64,000 nucleotides of DNA from Caballeronia sp. NK8. GTDB lineage: Bacteria > Pseudomonadota > Gammaproteobacteria > Burkholderiales > Burkholderiaceae. The translations under genes and the position numbers were made by a program. This document shows positions 47,984-57,091 of this stretch, piece after piece; the stretch's first letter is position 1; the number at the start of each line of letters is the position of its first letter. The stretch is taken from contig NZ_AP024325.1 of NCBI RefSeq assembly GCF_018408855.1, forward strand, positions 1,240,001 through 1,304,000, in the 5' to 3' direction. The notes beneath the pieces are model-generated. The model saw only the letters and a program-made list of their open reading frames with translations, was not told where the DNA came from and made no database searches.

Positions 47984-49338
47984 GCCAGTGTCTCCCCTTG
48001 TTCCTTCTTCAGGGCGTCGCGCATCACGTTCACCCAGTATTCATGCTGCACGACGAAGAGGCCTTCGTCTTCGCTGCGCTCGCCCGAGATGAGCGGCTTC
48101 AGACCCATGTTCGTTGCGTTCTCGTCGGGACCGTGAACCCACAGCGGCGCGCCGCGCGACAGGTCGTTCCACATCGCCGTGATGCCGGCATAACCCGACT
48201 GGCACGCGCGGAACTCTTCGAGGTCGTCGCTGGTGCCCATGCCCGTCACGTTGAAGAAGTCTTCGTACTGACGGATGCGCGTGGCGCGGTTCTCGGCGCT
48301 CTCGCCCTTCGGCGCGAAGCAGAAGATGCTGACTTCGGTCTTGTCGACGCCGAGCGGACGCACCACGCGAATCTGCGTGCTGAACTGGTCCATCAGGAAC
48401 ACGTTCGGATAGAGACACAAATTGCGCGTCTGGTTGACGATGAAGTCCGCCTGCACGTCGCCCACGCGCGCCTTGATCTCTTCACGATGCTCATACACCG
48501 GGCGCACTTCCGGGTTTATCGTCTTGGTCCACAGGAGGATGTGGCCGTGGTCGAAGCCATACACGCCCGCGACCGACTTGCTCCAGCTGTTCGCATCGAC
48601 CGCCTTGGTGCCTTCGACCTTGCGGCGGCCCATCGTCGCGGCGTAATTCCAGTGCACGGTGCTGACGTGATAGCCGTCGCAGCCGTTTTCCATCTGCATC
48701 TTCCAGTTGCCGTCGTAGATGTACGAGGAATTGCCGCGCAACACTTCGAGGCCGTCCGGCGCCTGATCCACGATCTGATCGATGATGACCTTCGTCTCGC
48801 CGAGGTACTCTTCGAGCGGCATCGAATCGGCATTGAGGCTGCCGAACAGGAAGCCGCGATAGCTCTGGAAGCGCGGCACTTTACGCAGATCATGCGAGCC
48901 GTGCGTATTGAATTGAATCGGGTATTCGGTGGTCTTCTCGTCCTTCACCTGCAGCAGCTTGCCGGTATTGGAGAACGTCCAGCCGTGGAACGGGCACGTG
49001 AAGCTGCCTTTGTTGCCATGCTTGCGGCGGCACAGCATCGCGCCCTTGTGCGCACATGCATTGATGACCGCGTGCAGTTCGCCGGTCTTGTCGCGCGTCA
49101 CGACCACCGGCTGGCGGCCGATCCACGTCGTGTAGTAATCGTTGTTATTGGGAATCTGGCTTTCGTGCGCGAGATAAACCCAGTTGCTCTCGAAGATATG
49201 CTTCATCTCGAGTTCGTACAGATCTGCATTGGTGAAGATATCGCGGCGGCAGCGGAATACGCCGCTTTCCTTGTCGTCCTGAACTGCCGTTTGCAGCAGT
49301 TCGTCGAGCTGACTGGCTTTGTCGGTGATGGCGGACAT
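47980..49338 (-). CDS. benA: Benzoate 1,2-dioxygenase large (alpha) subunit
   Basis: This 452-residue Rieske oxygenase adds O2 to benzoate. The Rieske ligands are Cys95, His97, Cys115 and His118 (C-x-H-x17-C-x2-H in CAHKGAM and CPFHGW). The mononuclear-iron region reads NGCDGYHVSTVHWNY, giving an Asp and two His ligands. GGGAG precedes the start at 49338. Confidence 0.95.
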   Translation of the reverse strand: MSAITDKASQLDELLQTAVQDDKESGVFRCRRDIFTNADLYELEMKHIFESNWVYLAHESQIPNNNDYYTTWIGRQPVVVTRDKTGELHAVINACAHKGAMLCRRKHGNKGSFTCPFHGWTFSNTGKLLQVKDEKTTEYPIQFNTHGSHDLRKVPRFQSYRGFLFGSLNADSMPLEEYLGETKVIIDQIVDQAPDGLEVLRGNSSYIYDGNWKMQMENGCDGYHVSTVHWNYAATMGRRKVEGTKAVDANSWSKSVAGVYGFDHGHILLWTKTINPEVRPVYEHREEIKARVGDVQADFIVNQTRNLCLYPNVFLMDQFSTQIRVVRPLGVDKTEVSIFCFAPKGESAENRATRIRQYEDFFNVTGMGTSDDLEEFRACQSGYAGITAMWNDLSRGAPLWVHGPDENATNMGLKPLISGERSEDEGLFVVQHEYWVNVMRDALKKEQGETLA

Positions 49339-49452
49339 GTGTGCTCTCCCTATGCGCGCTCCATTCACGGAGCGCCTGCATCGGTGTCGAATGATTGGTG
49401 CGGAGATTCAGGCGGCGACAGGCTTGCCGCCGCTTCGGGCGTTCCTGGCTTG

Positions 49453-50388
49453 TTACGCCGCGACGGCCACGCGTGGGCGATGAACCAGCTGGTTGTCCTT
49501 GCCCTGAACCAGCGGCGACAACTGGATGTCGAACTCGATTTCCTTGTACGCATCGTCCTTCAGTCCCAGCGCGTTGCCGCCGGTCTTTTCGACGACGTGC
49601 GGTACCAGTTCTTCGCGGGTTGCGTAGGCGAAGTCGTCCCAGATCAGCGGATCGCCTTCGATGTTGATCTGCGTCGTCAGCTTGCGGTGGTTCTCGCTCG
49701 TCGCGAAGAAGTGCACGTGCGCCGGACGGTTGCCGTGGCGGGCGAGCGTGTTCAGCAATTGCTGCGTCGCGCCGTGCGGCGGGCAGCCGTAACCCACCGG
49801 CATGAGCGTGCGGAATTCGTACTTGCCGTCGGCGCCGGTCTTCACCGCGCCGCGCAGATTGAAATCGCTTTGCGCGCCGGTCGGGTCGAAGTGCGAGTAG
49901 AAGCCCTTCGAGTTGGCGTGCCAGCATTCGATCACGGCGTTCGCGACCGGCTTGCCATCCGGGCCCGTGACCGTGCCGCGGATGACCAGCGGGCCGGCGT
50001 CTTCATCGGGATTAATGTCGATCTTCGACACGCCGTCACGCACCGGCGCACCGGCGACATACAGCGGGCCTTCGATCGTGCGCGGCGTGCCGCCGTGAAT
50101 GTCCGCCTCGCGGTCTTCGGCGTCCATGCGGATGTCGAGAAATTTTTCCAGACCGAGGCCTGCGGCCAGCAGCGCCGCTTCACCGTCCTGGCCGAGCTTG
50201 TTGAAGTAGGTCACGCCGGCCCAGATTTCGTCGGGCGTCATGTCGAGGTCGTCGATGGCCTTGAACAGGTCGCTCAGCAGGCGATGCGTAATCTGTTTGG
50301 CACGAGCACTGCCGTCCTGACCTCCGAGATTGGCAGCCGCCTTCAACAGGTCCTGGACTTCCTTCGTATCGAACACTTTGATGCTCAT
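49453..50388 (-). CDS. catA: Catechol 1,2-dioxygenase
   Basis: This 311-residue intradiol dioxygenase cleaves catechol to cis,cis-muconate. The iron ligands are at the positions known from Acinetobacter: Tyr164 (GFYSHFDP), Tyr200 (GYGCPPHG), His224 and His226 (RPAHVHFF). The N-terminal helical linker for dimer formation is present (residues 1-105). CAGGAG lies before the start at 50388; longer open frames have no support. It leads the catA-benABCD transcript. Confidence 0.95.
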   Translation of the reverse strand: MSIKVFDTKEVQDLLKAAANLGGQDGSARAKQITHRLLSDLFKAIDDLDMTPDEIWAGVTYFNKLGQDGEAALLAAGLGLEKFLDIRMDAEDREADIHGGTPRTIEGPLYVAGAPVRDGVSKIDINPDEDAGPLVIRGTVTGPDGKPVANAVIECWHANSKGFYSHFDPTGAQSDFNLRGAVKTGADGKYEFRTLMPVGYGCPPHGATQQLLNTLARHGNRPAHVHFFATSENHRKLTTQINIEGDPLIWDDFAYATREELVPHVVEKTGGNALGLKDDAYKEIEFDIQLSPLVQGKDNQLVHRPRVAVAA

Positions 50389-50522
50389 GTCTGCTCCTGA
50401 ATCTCGCAATTTTTTGGTGGGGTTAACCCTTGTTTCAGCACCGGTAGAGATATGCTCGGAAGGTATAGTCGGGTGTTGAAACAGAGCGTGAAGGCAGGAT
50501 AATGGACGTAAAGAAGCCCAGT

Positions 50523-50543
50523 CCAACACTGATTTAGTATTGG
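50523..50543. promoter_or_regulatory. BenM/CatM-type operator between catA and the LysR gene
   Basis: CCAACACT-N5-AGTATTGG is a near-perfect dyad (one mismatched pair). Its centre, ACAC-N7-GTAT, differs by one base from the ATAC-N7-GTAT consensus of BenM/CatM sites. It lies 23 bases before the LysR start and about 135 from catA, suiting activation of catA-ben and autocontrol. Confidence 0.65.
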
Positions 50544-50565
50544 GCTATATCCAGGAGGTATTGAG

Positions 50566-51486
50566 ATGGAGTTGCGACATCTCCGCTATTTCGTAGCGGT
50601 AGCCGAAGAACGCAATTTCACGCGCGCAGCTCAGCGACTGCATATTGCCCAACCACCGTTGAGCCGTCAGATACAGCAACTCGAAGAGACGCTCGGCGTG
50701 CAGTTGTTCGAGCGCAACTCACGGCCGCTCAAGCTGACGGAGACGGGCAAGTTCTTCTATTCGCACGCGGTGCAGCTGCTCGCGCAGACTGCCGAGCTGG
50801 AATCCATGACGCGGCGCGTGGGCAATATCGAGCGCAGTCTCTCGGTCGGTTTCGTGGGTTCGACCTTATACGGGATGCTCCCGAAAATCATCCGGCGTTT
50901 TCGCGACGAGAACGCCACCGTCGAATTGAGCCTCCACGAAATGTCGACGATGGATCAGATTCGCGCGCTCAAGGATGGCCGTATCGACGTGGGTTTCGGC
51001 CGCATTCGTCATGAGGATGCGAACATCCGCCGGGTGATCCTGCGCGAAGAGCAGATGATCGTCGCGCTGCCGGTCGGCCATCCGCTGTCGCTTGCGAAGC
51101 CTGTCCTCGCGTTGCGCGATCTGATCAACGAAACGTTGATCATTTTCCCGAAGGCGCCGCGCCCGAGCTATGCCGATCAGGTGCTGTCGGCGTTTCAGGA
51201 CCGCGCGCTCGCGCCGCGCAAGATTTACGAAGTGCGCGAATTGCAGATCGCGCTAGGGCTCGTCGCGGCGGGCGAAGGCATTTCCATCGTGCCGAGCAGC
51301 GTCTACGGCCTCAAGCGCGACGACGTCAGCTACAAAGAACTGGACGATCCGACACTCGTTTCCCCCATCATCATGAGCATGCGCGCGCTCGACGAGTCGC
51401 GCGACATCAAGGAGATGCTCGAACTGATCTACCGGCTGTACGACGAGGAAAGGATTCCCTATACGCCGCGCACTGATCAGAGGTGA
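50566..51486 (+). CDS. LysR-family regulator of benzoate/catechol genes (BenM/CatM/CatR type)
   Basis: This 306-residue regulator opens MELRHLRYFVAVAEERNFTRAA with HTH ending LSRQIQQLEETLGVQLFER, as in the BenM/CatM/CatR group. In that group muconate (and benzoate for BenM) is the effector. The effector domain has SVGFVGSTLYGMLP and PKAPRPSYADQVL, characteristic of the group. GGAGG precedes the ATG. It lies between catA and catB with a BenM-type dyad on each side. Confidence 0.9.
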   Translation: MELRHLRYFVAVAEERNFTRAAQRLHIAQPPLSRQIQQLEETLGVQLFERNSRPLKLTETGKFFYSHAVQLLAQTAELESMTRRVGNIERSLSVGFVGSTLYGMLPKIIRRFRDENATVELSLHEMSTMDQIRALKDGRIDVGFGRIRHEDANIRRVILREEQMIVALPVGHPLSLAKPVLALRDLINETLIIFPKAPRPSYADQVLSAFQDRALAPRKIYEVRELQIALGLVAAGEGISIVPSSVYGLKRDDVSYKELDDPTLVSPIIMSMRALDESRDIKEMLELIYRLYDEERIPYTPRTDQR

Positions 51487-51495
51487 TGACGCGCG

Positions 51496-51514
51496 CCATA
51501 CCTCGAGGGTATGG
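51496..51514. promoter_or_regulatory. Consensus ATAC-N7-GTAT operator upstream of catB
   Basis: CCATACC-N5-GGTATGG is a perfect dyad whose core is exactly ATAC-N7-GTAT (51498-51512), the consensus BenM/CatM half-site arrangement. It starts 10 bases after the LysR stop and 81 bases before the catB start. It argues against using the in-frame ATG at 51511, which lies inside the dyad. Confidence 0.75.
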
Positions 51515-51594
51515 CACTAGACGTCAACGGTGTTGGACAGGCGGCAAACGGGCGCGCAATACTTCATCAACCCATCCATCCCGACATTTCAGGT

Positions 51595-52722
51595 ATGAAC
51601 GCCCAAATCACCTCCGTCGAAGCGATCCTGGTCGACCTTCCGACCATCCGTGCGCATCAACTCGCGATGGCGACGATGCAGCAGCAAACTCTCGTCATTG
51701 TCCGCCTGCGCACGAGCGACGGCATCGAGGGCATAGGCGAAGCCACGACGATCGGCGGGCTGTCTCACGGCGATGAAAGTCCCGAAGGCATCAAGCTGAC
51801 CATCGATACGTACCTCGCGCCTGCGCTCGTCGGACAGGATGCGACCAATATCAACGCCGCGATGCTCCGGCTGAACAAGATCGCGCGCGGCAACCGTTTT
51901 GCCAAGTGCGCGATGGAAACGGCGCTGCTCGACGCGCAAGGCAAGCGCCTCGGCGTGCCGGTGTGCGAACTGCTCGGCGGCGCGGTGCGCAAGACGCTTC
52001 CCGTGCTCTGGACGCTCGCGAGCGGCGATACCCAGCGCGATATCGAAGAAGCCGAAATGCTGCTGGCCGAGCGCCGCCACCATACGTTCAAGCTGAAGAT
52101 CGGCCGGCGCAGCGTGCGCGACGATGTCGCGCATGTATCGCAGATCAAGGCCGCGCTCGGCGACCGCGCGAAAGTCACCGTGGACGTGAATCAGGCCTGG
52201 AACGAAGCCGACGCCGCGCTCGGCATCGAAGCGTTGCAGGCGGCGGGCATCGATCTGATCGAGCAACCGACTCCGCGCGAACAGCGCGGCGCGCTCGCGC
52301 GGCTCGCGGCGCGTTTCATCGTGCCGATCATGGCCGACGAAGCGGTCACTGGCCCGGAAGACGCGCTCGAACTCGTGCGCCACGCCTGCGCCGACGTGTT
52401 CGCGCTGAAGATCGCGAAGTCCGGCGGCATCTACGGCATGATGCGCACCGCCGCCATCGCCGATGCGGCGGGCGTGTCGCTCTATGGCGGCACGATGCTC
52501 GAAGGCAGCATCGGGTCGATCGCGTCGGCTCACGGCTTCGCCGCGCTCCCGCAACTCACATGGGGCACGGAATTGTTCGGGCCGCTCTTGCTGAAAGACG
52601 ACATCGTCACGGCGCGCCCGCAGTATCGTGACTTCGACCTCCATCTGCCGGCGGGACCGGGTCTCGGCCTTCAGATCGACGAGGACAAGCTCGCGTTCTA
52701 CCGGCGCGACAAGAACATCTGA
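51595..52722 (+). CDS. catB: Muconate cycloisomerase
   Basis: This 375-residue enolase-superfamily enzyme turns cis,cis-muconate into muconolactone. It has the KLKIG catalytic lysine pair, metal ligands in VDVNQAW, LIEQPT and MADEAVTG, then KIAKSGG with the opposite-face lysine. The N-terminal MNAQITSVEAILVDLPTIRAH is typical of the family. The start at 51595 follows an AGGT, and earlier codons overlap the operator. Confidence 0.93.
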   Translation: MNAQITSVEAILVDLPTIRAHQLAMATMQQQTLVIVRLRTSDGIEGIGEATTIGGLSHGDESPEGIKLTIDTYLAPALVGQDATNINAAMLRLNKIARGNRFAKCAMETALLDAQGKRLGVPVCELLGGAVRKTLPVLWTLASGDTQRDIEEAEMLLAERRHHTFKLKIGRRSVRDDVAHVSQIKAALGDRAKVTVDVNQAWNEADAALGIEALQAAGIDLIEQPTPREQRGALARLAARFIVPIMADEAVTGPEDALELVRHACADVFALKIAKSGGIYGMMRTAAIADAAGVSLYGGTMLEGSIGSIASAHGFAALPQLTWGTELFGPLLLKDDIVTARPQYRDFDLHLPAGPGLGLQIDEDKLAFYRRDKNI

Positions 52723-52754
52723 ACGCAACCACTCAACACTCAACGAGGAACGCC

Positions 52755-53033
52755 ATGCTTTATCTCGTACGAATGGACGTGCATCTGCCGCACGACATGC
52801 CCGCCGCGAAGGCCGATGAAATCAAGGCCCGCGAGAAGGAATACTCGCAGGAGCTGCAACGGCAGGGCAAATGGCAGCAGTTGCATCGCATCGTGGGCGA
52901 GTACGCGAACTACAGCGTCTTCGACGTCGATTCGCATGACGAACTGCATACCCTGCTCTCGGCGCTGCCGCTGTTCCCGTACATGACGATGCAGGTGACC
53001 GCGCTCGCGCGCCATCCGTCGTCGATCCGCTGA
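52755..53033 (+). CDS. catC: Muconolactone delta-isomerase
   Basis: This 92-residue ferredoxin-like-fold enzyme has MLYLVRMDVHLPHDMP, the EYSQELQRQGKW stretch and VDSHDELHTLLSALPLFPYM. It converts muconolactone to 3-oxoadipate enol-lactone. GAGGAA precedes the ATG 32 bases after catB. Confidence 0.95.
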   Translation: MLYLVRMDVHLPHDMPAAKADEIKAREKEYSQELQRQGKWQQLHRIVGEYANYSVFDVDSHDELHTLLSALPLFPYMTMQVTALARHPSSIR

Positions 53034-53036
53034 AGC

Positions 53037-54242
53037 ATGAAGCGCGACACGGAACCGCCTTCCATACCGACCGCGCCAAAAGGTAACTGGTCCGTGTCGG
53101 CGGTGAGCGCCGGGCTGCTCGCCGTCATCATCTCGTATGCGGGACCGCTCGCGATCTTCTTTCAGGCCGCGCACACGGCGCATGTCGGCAACGACGTGAT
53201 CGCATCGTGGGTCTGGTCGATCTCGATGGGCGCGGCGGTCTCGGGCATCGCGCTGAGCTGGTGGCTGAAGCAGCCGATCATCACGGCGTGGTCCGCACCG
53301 GGCACGGCCCTGCTCGTCACGCTGTTTCCCGGCATGCCGGTGAGCGAAGCGATCGGCGCGTATATCGTCGCGGGCGCATGCATCTTTGCGCTGGGCCTTT
53401 CCGGCTGGTTCGATCAGATCGTCAAGCGCATCCCGAAAGGCATCGCCTGCGCGATGATGGCGGGCATCCTGTTTCAGTTCGGCGTCAACGTATTCAAGGC
53501 GGTGGCGCTCACGCCGTGGCTCGCTCTGGGAATGCTCGCGAGCTTCCTCGTGTTCCGCCGATGGGCGCCGCGCTACTGTCTCATTCTGGTGCTGGCGTTC
53601 GGCGGCGCGCTTGCCGTCGGGCTCGGCCTGACGCATTTCGAATCGGTCAGTCTGCACCTCACGCGCCCTGTCTTCACCATGCCGACCTGGACGTGGCAAT
53701 CCACCGTGAGTCTCGCGGTGCCGCTCGTCATCGTGAGCCTGACGGGACAGTTCCTGCCGGGCTTCGCCATCCTGCGCGCGTCCGGCTATCAGACGCCGAC
53801 GCGCCCGGTCCTCATGACGACGAGTCTCGCGTCGATGCTGGTCGCGTTCTCGGGCGGCATCACGATCGTCATCGCGGCGATCACCGCGGCGCTGTGCACC
53901 GGTCCCGACGCGCATCGCGATCCGCAGCGCCGCTACGTCGCGGGCATCGCGAACGGGCTTTTCTATCTGGCGGGCGGATGCTTCGCCGGAACCGTCGTGA
54001 TGCTGTTCGCCGCGCTGCCGAACGCCTTCGTCGCGGTGCTCGCCGGGCTCGCATTGCTGGGCGCGATCGCGGCCAACATCGTCGGACTGGTGCAGGACGA
54101 GGCGCATCGCGAGGCGTCGTTCATCACGTTCATCGCGACGGCCTCCAACATGAGCTTTCTCGGGCTCGGCTCGGCGTTCTGGGGCATCGTGCTCGGAACC
54201 GTGGCGCATCTGGTGCTCGGCCGCGCGCAGCACAAAGGCTGA
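53037..54242 (+). CDS. benE: BenE-type benzoate:H+ symporter
   Basis: This 401-residue inner-membrane protein of the BenE family has about 12 hydrophobic helices, with SYAGPLAIFFQAA, ISWWLKQPIITAWSAPGTALL-type and AALCTGPDAHRDPQRRYVAGIANG segments. It imports benzoate for the neighbouring ben genes. It starts 3 bases after catC and ends one base from the convergent ligase gene. Confidence 0.9.
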   Translation: MKRDTEPPSIPTAPKGNWSVSAVSAGLLAVIISYAGPLAIFFQAAHTAHVGNDVIASWVWSISMGAAVSGIALSWWLKQPIITAWSAPGTALLVTLFPGMPVSEAIGAYIVAGACIFALGLSGWFDQIVKRIPKGIACAMMAGILFQFGVNVFKAVALTPWLALGMLASFLVFRRWAPRYCLILVLAFGGALAVGLGLTHFESVSLHLTRPVFTMPTWTWQSTVSLAVPLVIVSLTGQFLPGFAILRASGYQTPTRPVLMTTSLASMLVAFSGGITIVIAAITAALCTGPDAHRDPQRRYVAGIANGLFYLAGGCFAGTVVMLFAALPNAFVAVLAGLALLGAIAANIVGLVQDEAHREASFITFIATASNMSFLGLGSAFWGIVLGTVAHLVLGRAQHKG

Positions 54243-54243
54243 G

Positions 54244-55800
54244 CTACGCGCTGCATTCGGCGTCTTCCTTTTCGGCACGCCGGTTCGCTACGTTCCGGCA
54301 CATGCGGCCGATCGCGGCGCGGTCCACCTTCCCCTGCTCGGTGAGCGGCACGCGCGGCACGGCGACCATCCGCACGGCTTGCGCGACCTTCACGCCGCAC
54401 GCCGATTCGAGCGCGCGCAGGCAACGCGCGATGTCGATCCGCCTGCCCGTCCACGGCACGACCACGACGTTCCACCTGTAATCGCCTCCGGCATCCTTCG
54501 TCGCGATGGCGCGCGCGTAGCGCACCTCGGCCAGCGCGCACAGCGGCGTTTCGAGCTGCGCCGGACCGACGACGACGCCATCGATCTGAGCGACATCGGC
54601 CGCGCGTCCGAGCACATGCAGATGGAGCTTTTCGTCGATGAAACCGATATCGCCAGTCAGGCACCAGCCGTCGCGGAACTTCTGCGCCGACTCGATCGGC
54701 TGCCGGTAATAGCCCTGCGCCACCGCCGCCGAGCGCACTTCGATCGCGCCATGCTGGCCGCCGCGCGCGAACCTGCCATCGGTGCGGCGCACGCGCACGT
54801 CGACGCCGGGCCGGATGCGCCCCGCGCTGTTCAGCAAGGCCGGATCGGTGAGAAAGTCGGAAGGCGTCAGCACGCTCACGAGCCCCGCTTCGCTCGCGCC
54901 GTACATGTGCGTGAGCACCGGGCCGAGCCGCGCGATCGCGCGCTGCCGCAGGATCGCGGGCGCTGATCCGCCGATGTGCGCGATCGAGCGCAGCGACGAC
55001 AGGTTGCGCCGGTCGACGTCCGGATGATCCATCGTTTCGAAGAGTTGCGGTTCGACGAGCAGCACGTCGGTGATGCGTTCGGCTTCGATCGTCGCGAGGG
55101 TGTCGGCCGGATCGTAGCGAGGCTTCAGCACGACGGTGCCGCCGCCCAGCAGCGTGTTGTCGACCAGCACTTGCGACAGATAAGCCAGCGCGCCATTGAC
55201 GAGCTGACGACGATCGGCGGGACTCGGCGCGCTCACCATCGCGGACCAGGCCGCGAAGCTGCGGCGGCTCGCCTTGGGCGTGCCGGTCGAGCCGCCCGAG
55301 GAAACGATCATCGCGAGATCGTCGGGGCGGGCGCGGCTCTCGACCGGGAGATCGTGCTGCACGCGCGCGCGCAAGTCCAGACGCAGGCGCGCCGGGCCGG
55401 TGCCGACATAGGCCAGGCGCGCGCCAGTGTTCGGCGGCACCAGATGCTCCGTCTGCGCGAACGCGACGAGCAGGGTCGGCTGCATGCGGGTCACGAACGC
55501 CGCGCGATGCTCGGCGGAGGCGATCGCGGGCAGGAACATCGTTGCTGCGCCGAGCAGGTTGGTCGCGTAACGGATGGCCAGCGCGTCGGGGCAGTTCGGC
55601 GCGAACATCGCGACGAGCGCGCCGCGGGTGACGCCCAGGGACGCGAGCGCGCGGGCGTGACGGTAGATCGAAGCGCGTAGTGCGCCGCCTGTTACGTCCT
55701 GGTCGAGATAACGGAGGACGGCGCGATCGGCGTGCTTGTCGAGTTGGGCGAGCAAACTATCGACATAGGACCGAAAGGCCGCTCTTTCACAGGTCTTCAT
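54244..55800 (-). CDS. AMP-forming acyl-CoA synthetase/ligase-like protein
   Basis: This 518-residue ANL-superfamily enzyme has the P-loop SSGGSTGTPKASRRS, the A5-type MYGASEAG, DGWCLTGDIGFID, and the C-terminal adenylation lysine in LTEQGKVDRAAIG. It would activate a carboxylic acid to acyl-AMP and probably the CoA thioester. The acid-pocket residues do not tell me the substrate. Convergence with benE hints at an aromatic acid, but this is weak. Its composition is like its neighbours. Confidence 0.75.
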   Translation of the reverse strand: MKTCERAAFRSYVDSLLAQLDKHADRAVLRYLDQDVTGGALRASIYRHARALASLGVTRGALVAMFAPNCPDALAIRYATNLLGAATMFLPAIASAEHRAAFVTRMQPTLLVAFAQTEHLVPPNTGARLAYVGTGPARLRLDLRARVQHDLPVESRARPDDLAMIVSSGGSTGTPKASRRSFAAWSAMVSAPSPADRRQLVNGALAYLSQVLVDNTLLGGGTVVLKPRYDPADTLATIEAERITDVLLVEPQLFETMDHPDVDRRNLSSLRSIAHIGGSAPAILRQRAIARLGPVLTHMYGASEAGLVSVLTPSDFLTDPALLNSAGRIRPGVDVRVRRTDGRFARGGQHGAIEVRSAAVAQGYYRQPIESAQKFRDGWCLTGDIGFIDEKLHLHVLGRAADVAQIDGVVVGPAQLETPLCALAEVRYARAIATKDAGGDYRWNVVVVPWTGRRIDIARCLRALESACGVKVAQAVRMVAVPRVPLTEQGKVDRAAIGRMCRNVANRRAEKEDAECSA

Positions 55801-55874
55801 GACTGCATCCCCTCTTTAGTGAAGGATGCAGTGTGCTTGCGCAGAATGAGTTGGGAATGAGCGGCCGTGCGACG

Positions 55875-57080
55875 CTAGACAGTCTCCGTCGCAAGCACCT
55901 CCCCAATCGCCCCCGCCGTCACCCCGACATTACGATCATTCAACGCCGCGATACACATCCGTCCCGAGCGGATCAGATAAATGCCGTGCCGCTCACGCAA
56001 TACATCGACCTGTGCCGCCGAAAGCCCCGTATACGTGAACATGCCGCGCTGCTCGAGATATCGCGCGAGCATCGCATCCGGCACGTTACCGCGCAGGCGC
56101 GCATGGATTTCTCCGCGCATGCGCGCGATGCGCGTGCACATCGACGCCAGTTCCTCTTCCCACAACTGCCGCAGCGCCGGCGTCGTGAGCACGCGCGTGA
56201 CGATAGTCGCGCCGTGCGTCGGCGGATTGCTGTAGTTCGCGCGCACTGCGCTCGTCATCTGCCCGAGCACGCGCGCCGCCCATTCTGTCGACTCGCAAAT
56301 CACCGACAACGCGCCGCAGCGCTCGCCGTACAGCGAAAAGTTCTTCGAGAACGAATTGGCGACGAATGCCGGCACGTTCTGACGCACCAGTTCGCGAATC
56401 GCGAACGCGTCCGCATCGAGGCCCGCGCCGAAGCCCTGATAAGCCATGTCGACGAACGGCAGCAGATCACGCCGCCTGATCACGTCGATCAGCTCCACCC
56501 ATTGCGCATCGTTCAGATCGACGCCCGTCGGGTTGTGGCAGCACGCATGCAGCAGCACGACGCTTTTCGCGGGCAGATCGCGGATCGCCGAGAGCATCGC
56601 ATCGAACTTCAGGCCGCCGGTCGCTTCGTCGTAGTACGGATACGTGCCGACCGTGAACCCCGCGCGCTCGAAGATGAAGCGATGGTTATCCCACGTCGGA
56701 TCGCTGACCCAGACCTGCGAGCCGGGAAAATAGCGCTTGATGAAATCCGCGCCGACCTTGAGCGCGCCCGAGCCGCCAAGCGTCTGCACGGTCGCGATAC
56801 GGCCTTCGGCGCGCGCGGCGGAGTCGTCGCCGAATACGAGCGACTGCACGGCATCGCGATACGCGGCGAGCCCCGCCATCGGCAGATACGGTTTCGCGGC
56901 GGGTTCAGCCAGCAAGCCGGTTTCGGCCTCGCGAACGGCGCGCATCACCGGCAAGCGGCCCGCGTCGTCGAAATAGATGCCGATGCTGAGATTGACCTTG
57001 TCTCTGCGCGGGTCCTTCGCGAAATCTTCGTTCAGCGAGAGGATCGGATCGCCGGGATAAGCTTCGATGTGTTCGAACAT
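55875..57080 (-). CDS. tyrB: Aromatic amino acid aminotransferase (TyrB-like)
   Basis: This 401-residue class I aminotransferase of the aspartate/tyrosine subgroup has the substrate segment VNLSIGIYFDDAGRLPVM, HACCHNPTG, the PLP lysine Lys246 in SFSKNFSLYGER, and YSNPPTHGA with its phosphate-side contacts. It should interconvert Phe/Tyr with their 2-keto acids using 2-oxoglutarate. AGGAGA precedes the start at 57080. It lies 11 bases after aroP in one operon. Confidence 0.85.
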   Translation of the reverse strand: MFEHIEAYPGDPILSLNEDFAKDPRRDKVNLSIGIYFDDAGRLPVMRAVREAETGLLAEPAAKPYLPMAGLAAYRDAVQSLVFGDDSAARAEGRIATVQTLGGSGALKVGADFIKRYFPGSQVWVSDPTWDNHRFIFERAGFTVGTYPYYDEATGGLKFDAMLSAIRDLPAKSVVLLHACCHNPTGVDLNDAQWVELIDVIRRRDLLPFVDMAYQGFGAGLDADAFAIRELVRQNVPAFVANSFSKNFSLYGERCGALSVICESTEWAARVLGQMTSAVRANYSNPPTHGATIVTRVLTTPALRQLWEEELASMCTRIARMRGEIHARLRGNVPDAMLARYLEQRGMFTYTGLSAAQVDVLRERHGIYLIRSGRMCIAALNDRNVGVTAGAIGEVLATETV

Positions 57081-57091
57081 GACGGTCTCCT

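Noticed and set aside
47998..50400. An 800-codon plus-strand frame opposite benA and catA
   Set aside because: Val/Arg/His-rich shadow with no family motif; benA and catA are unambiguous.
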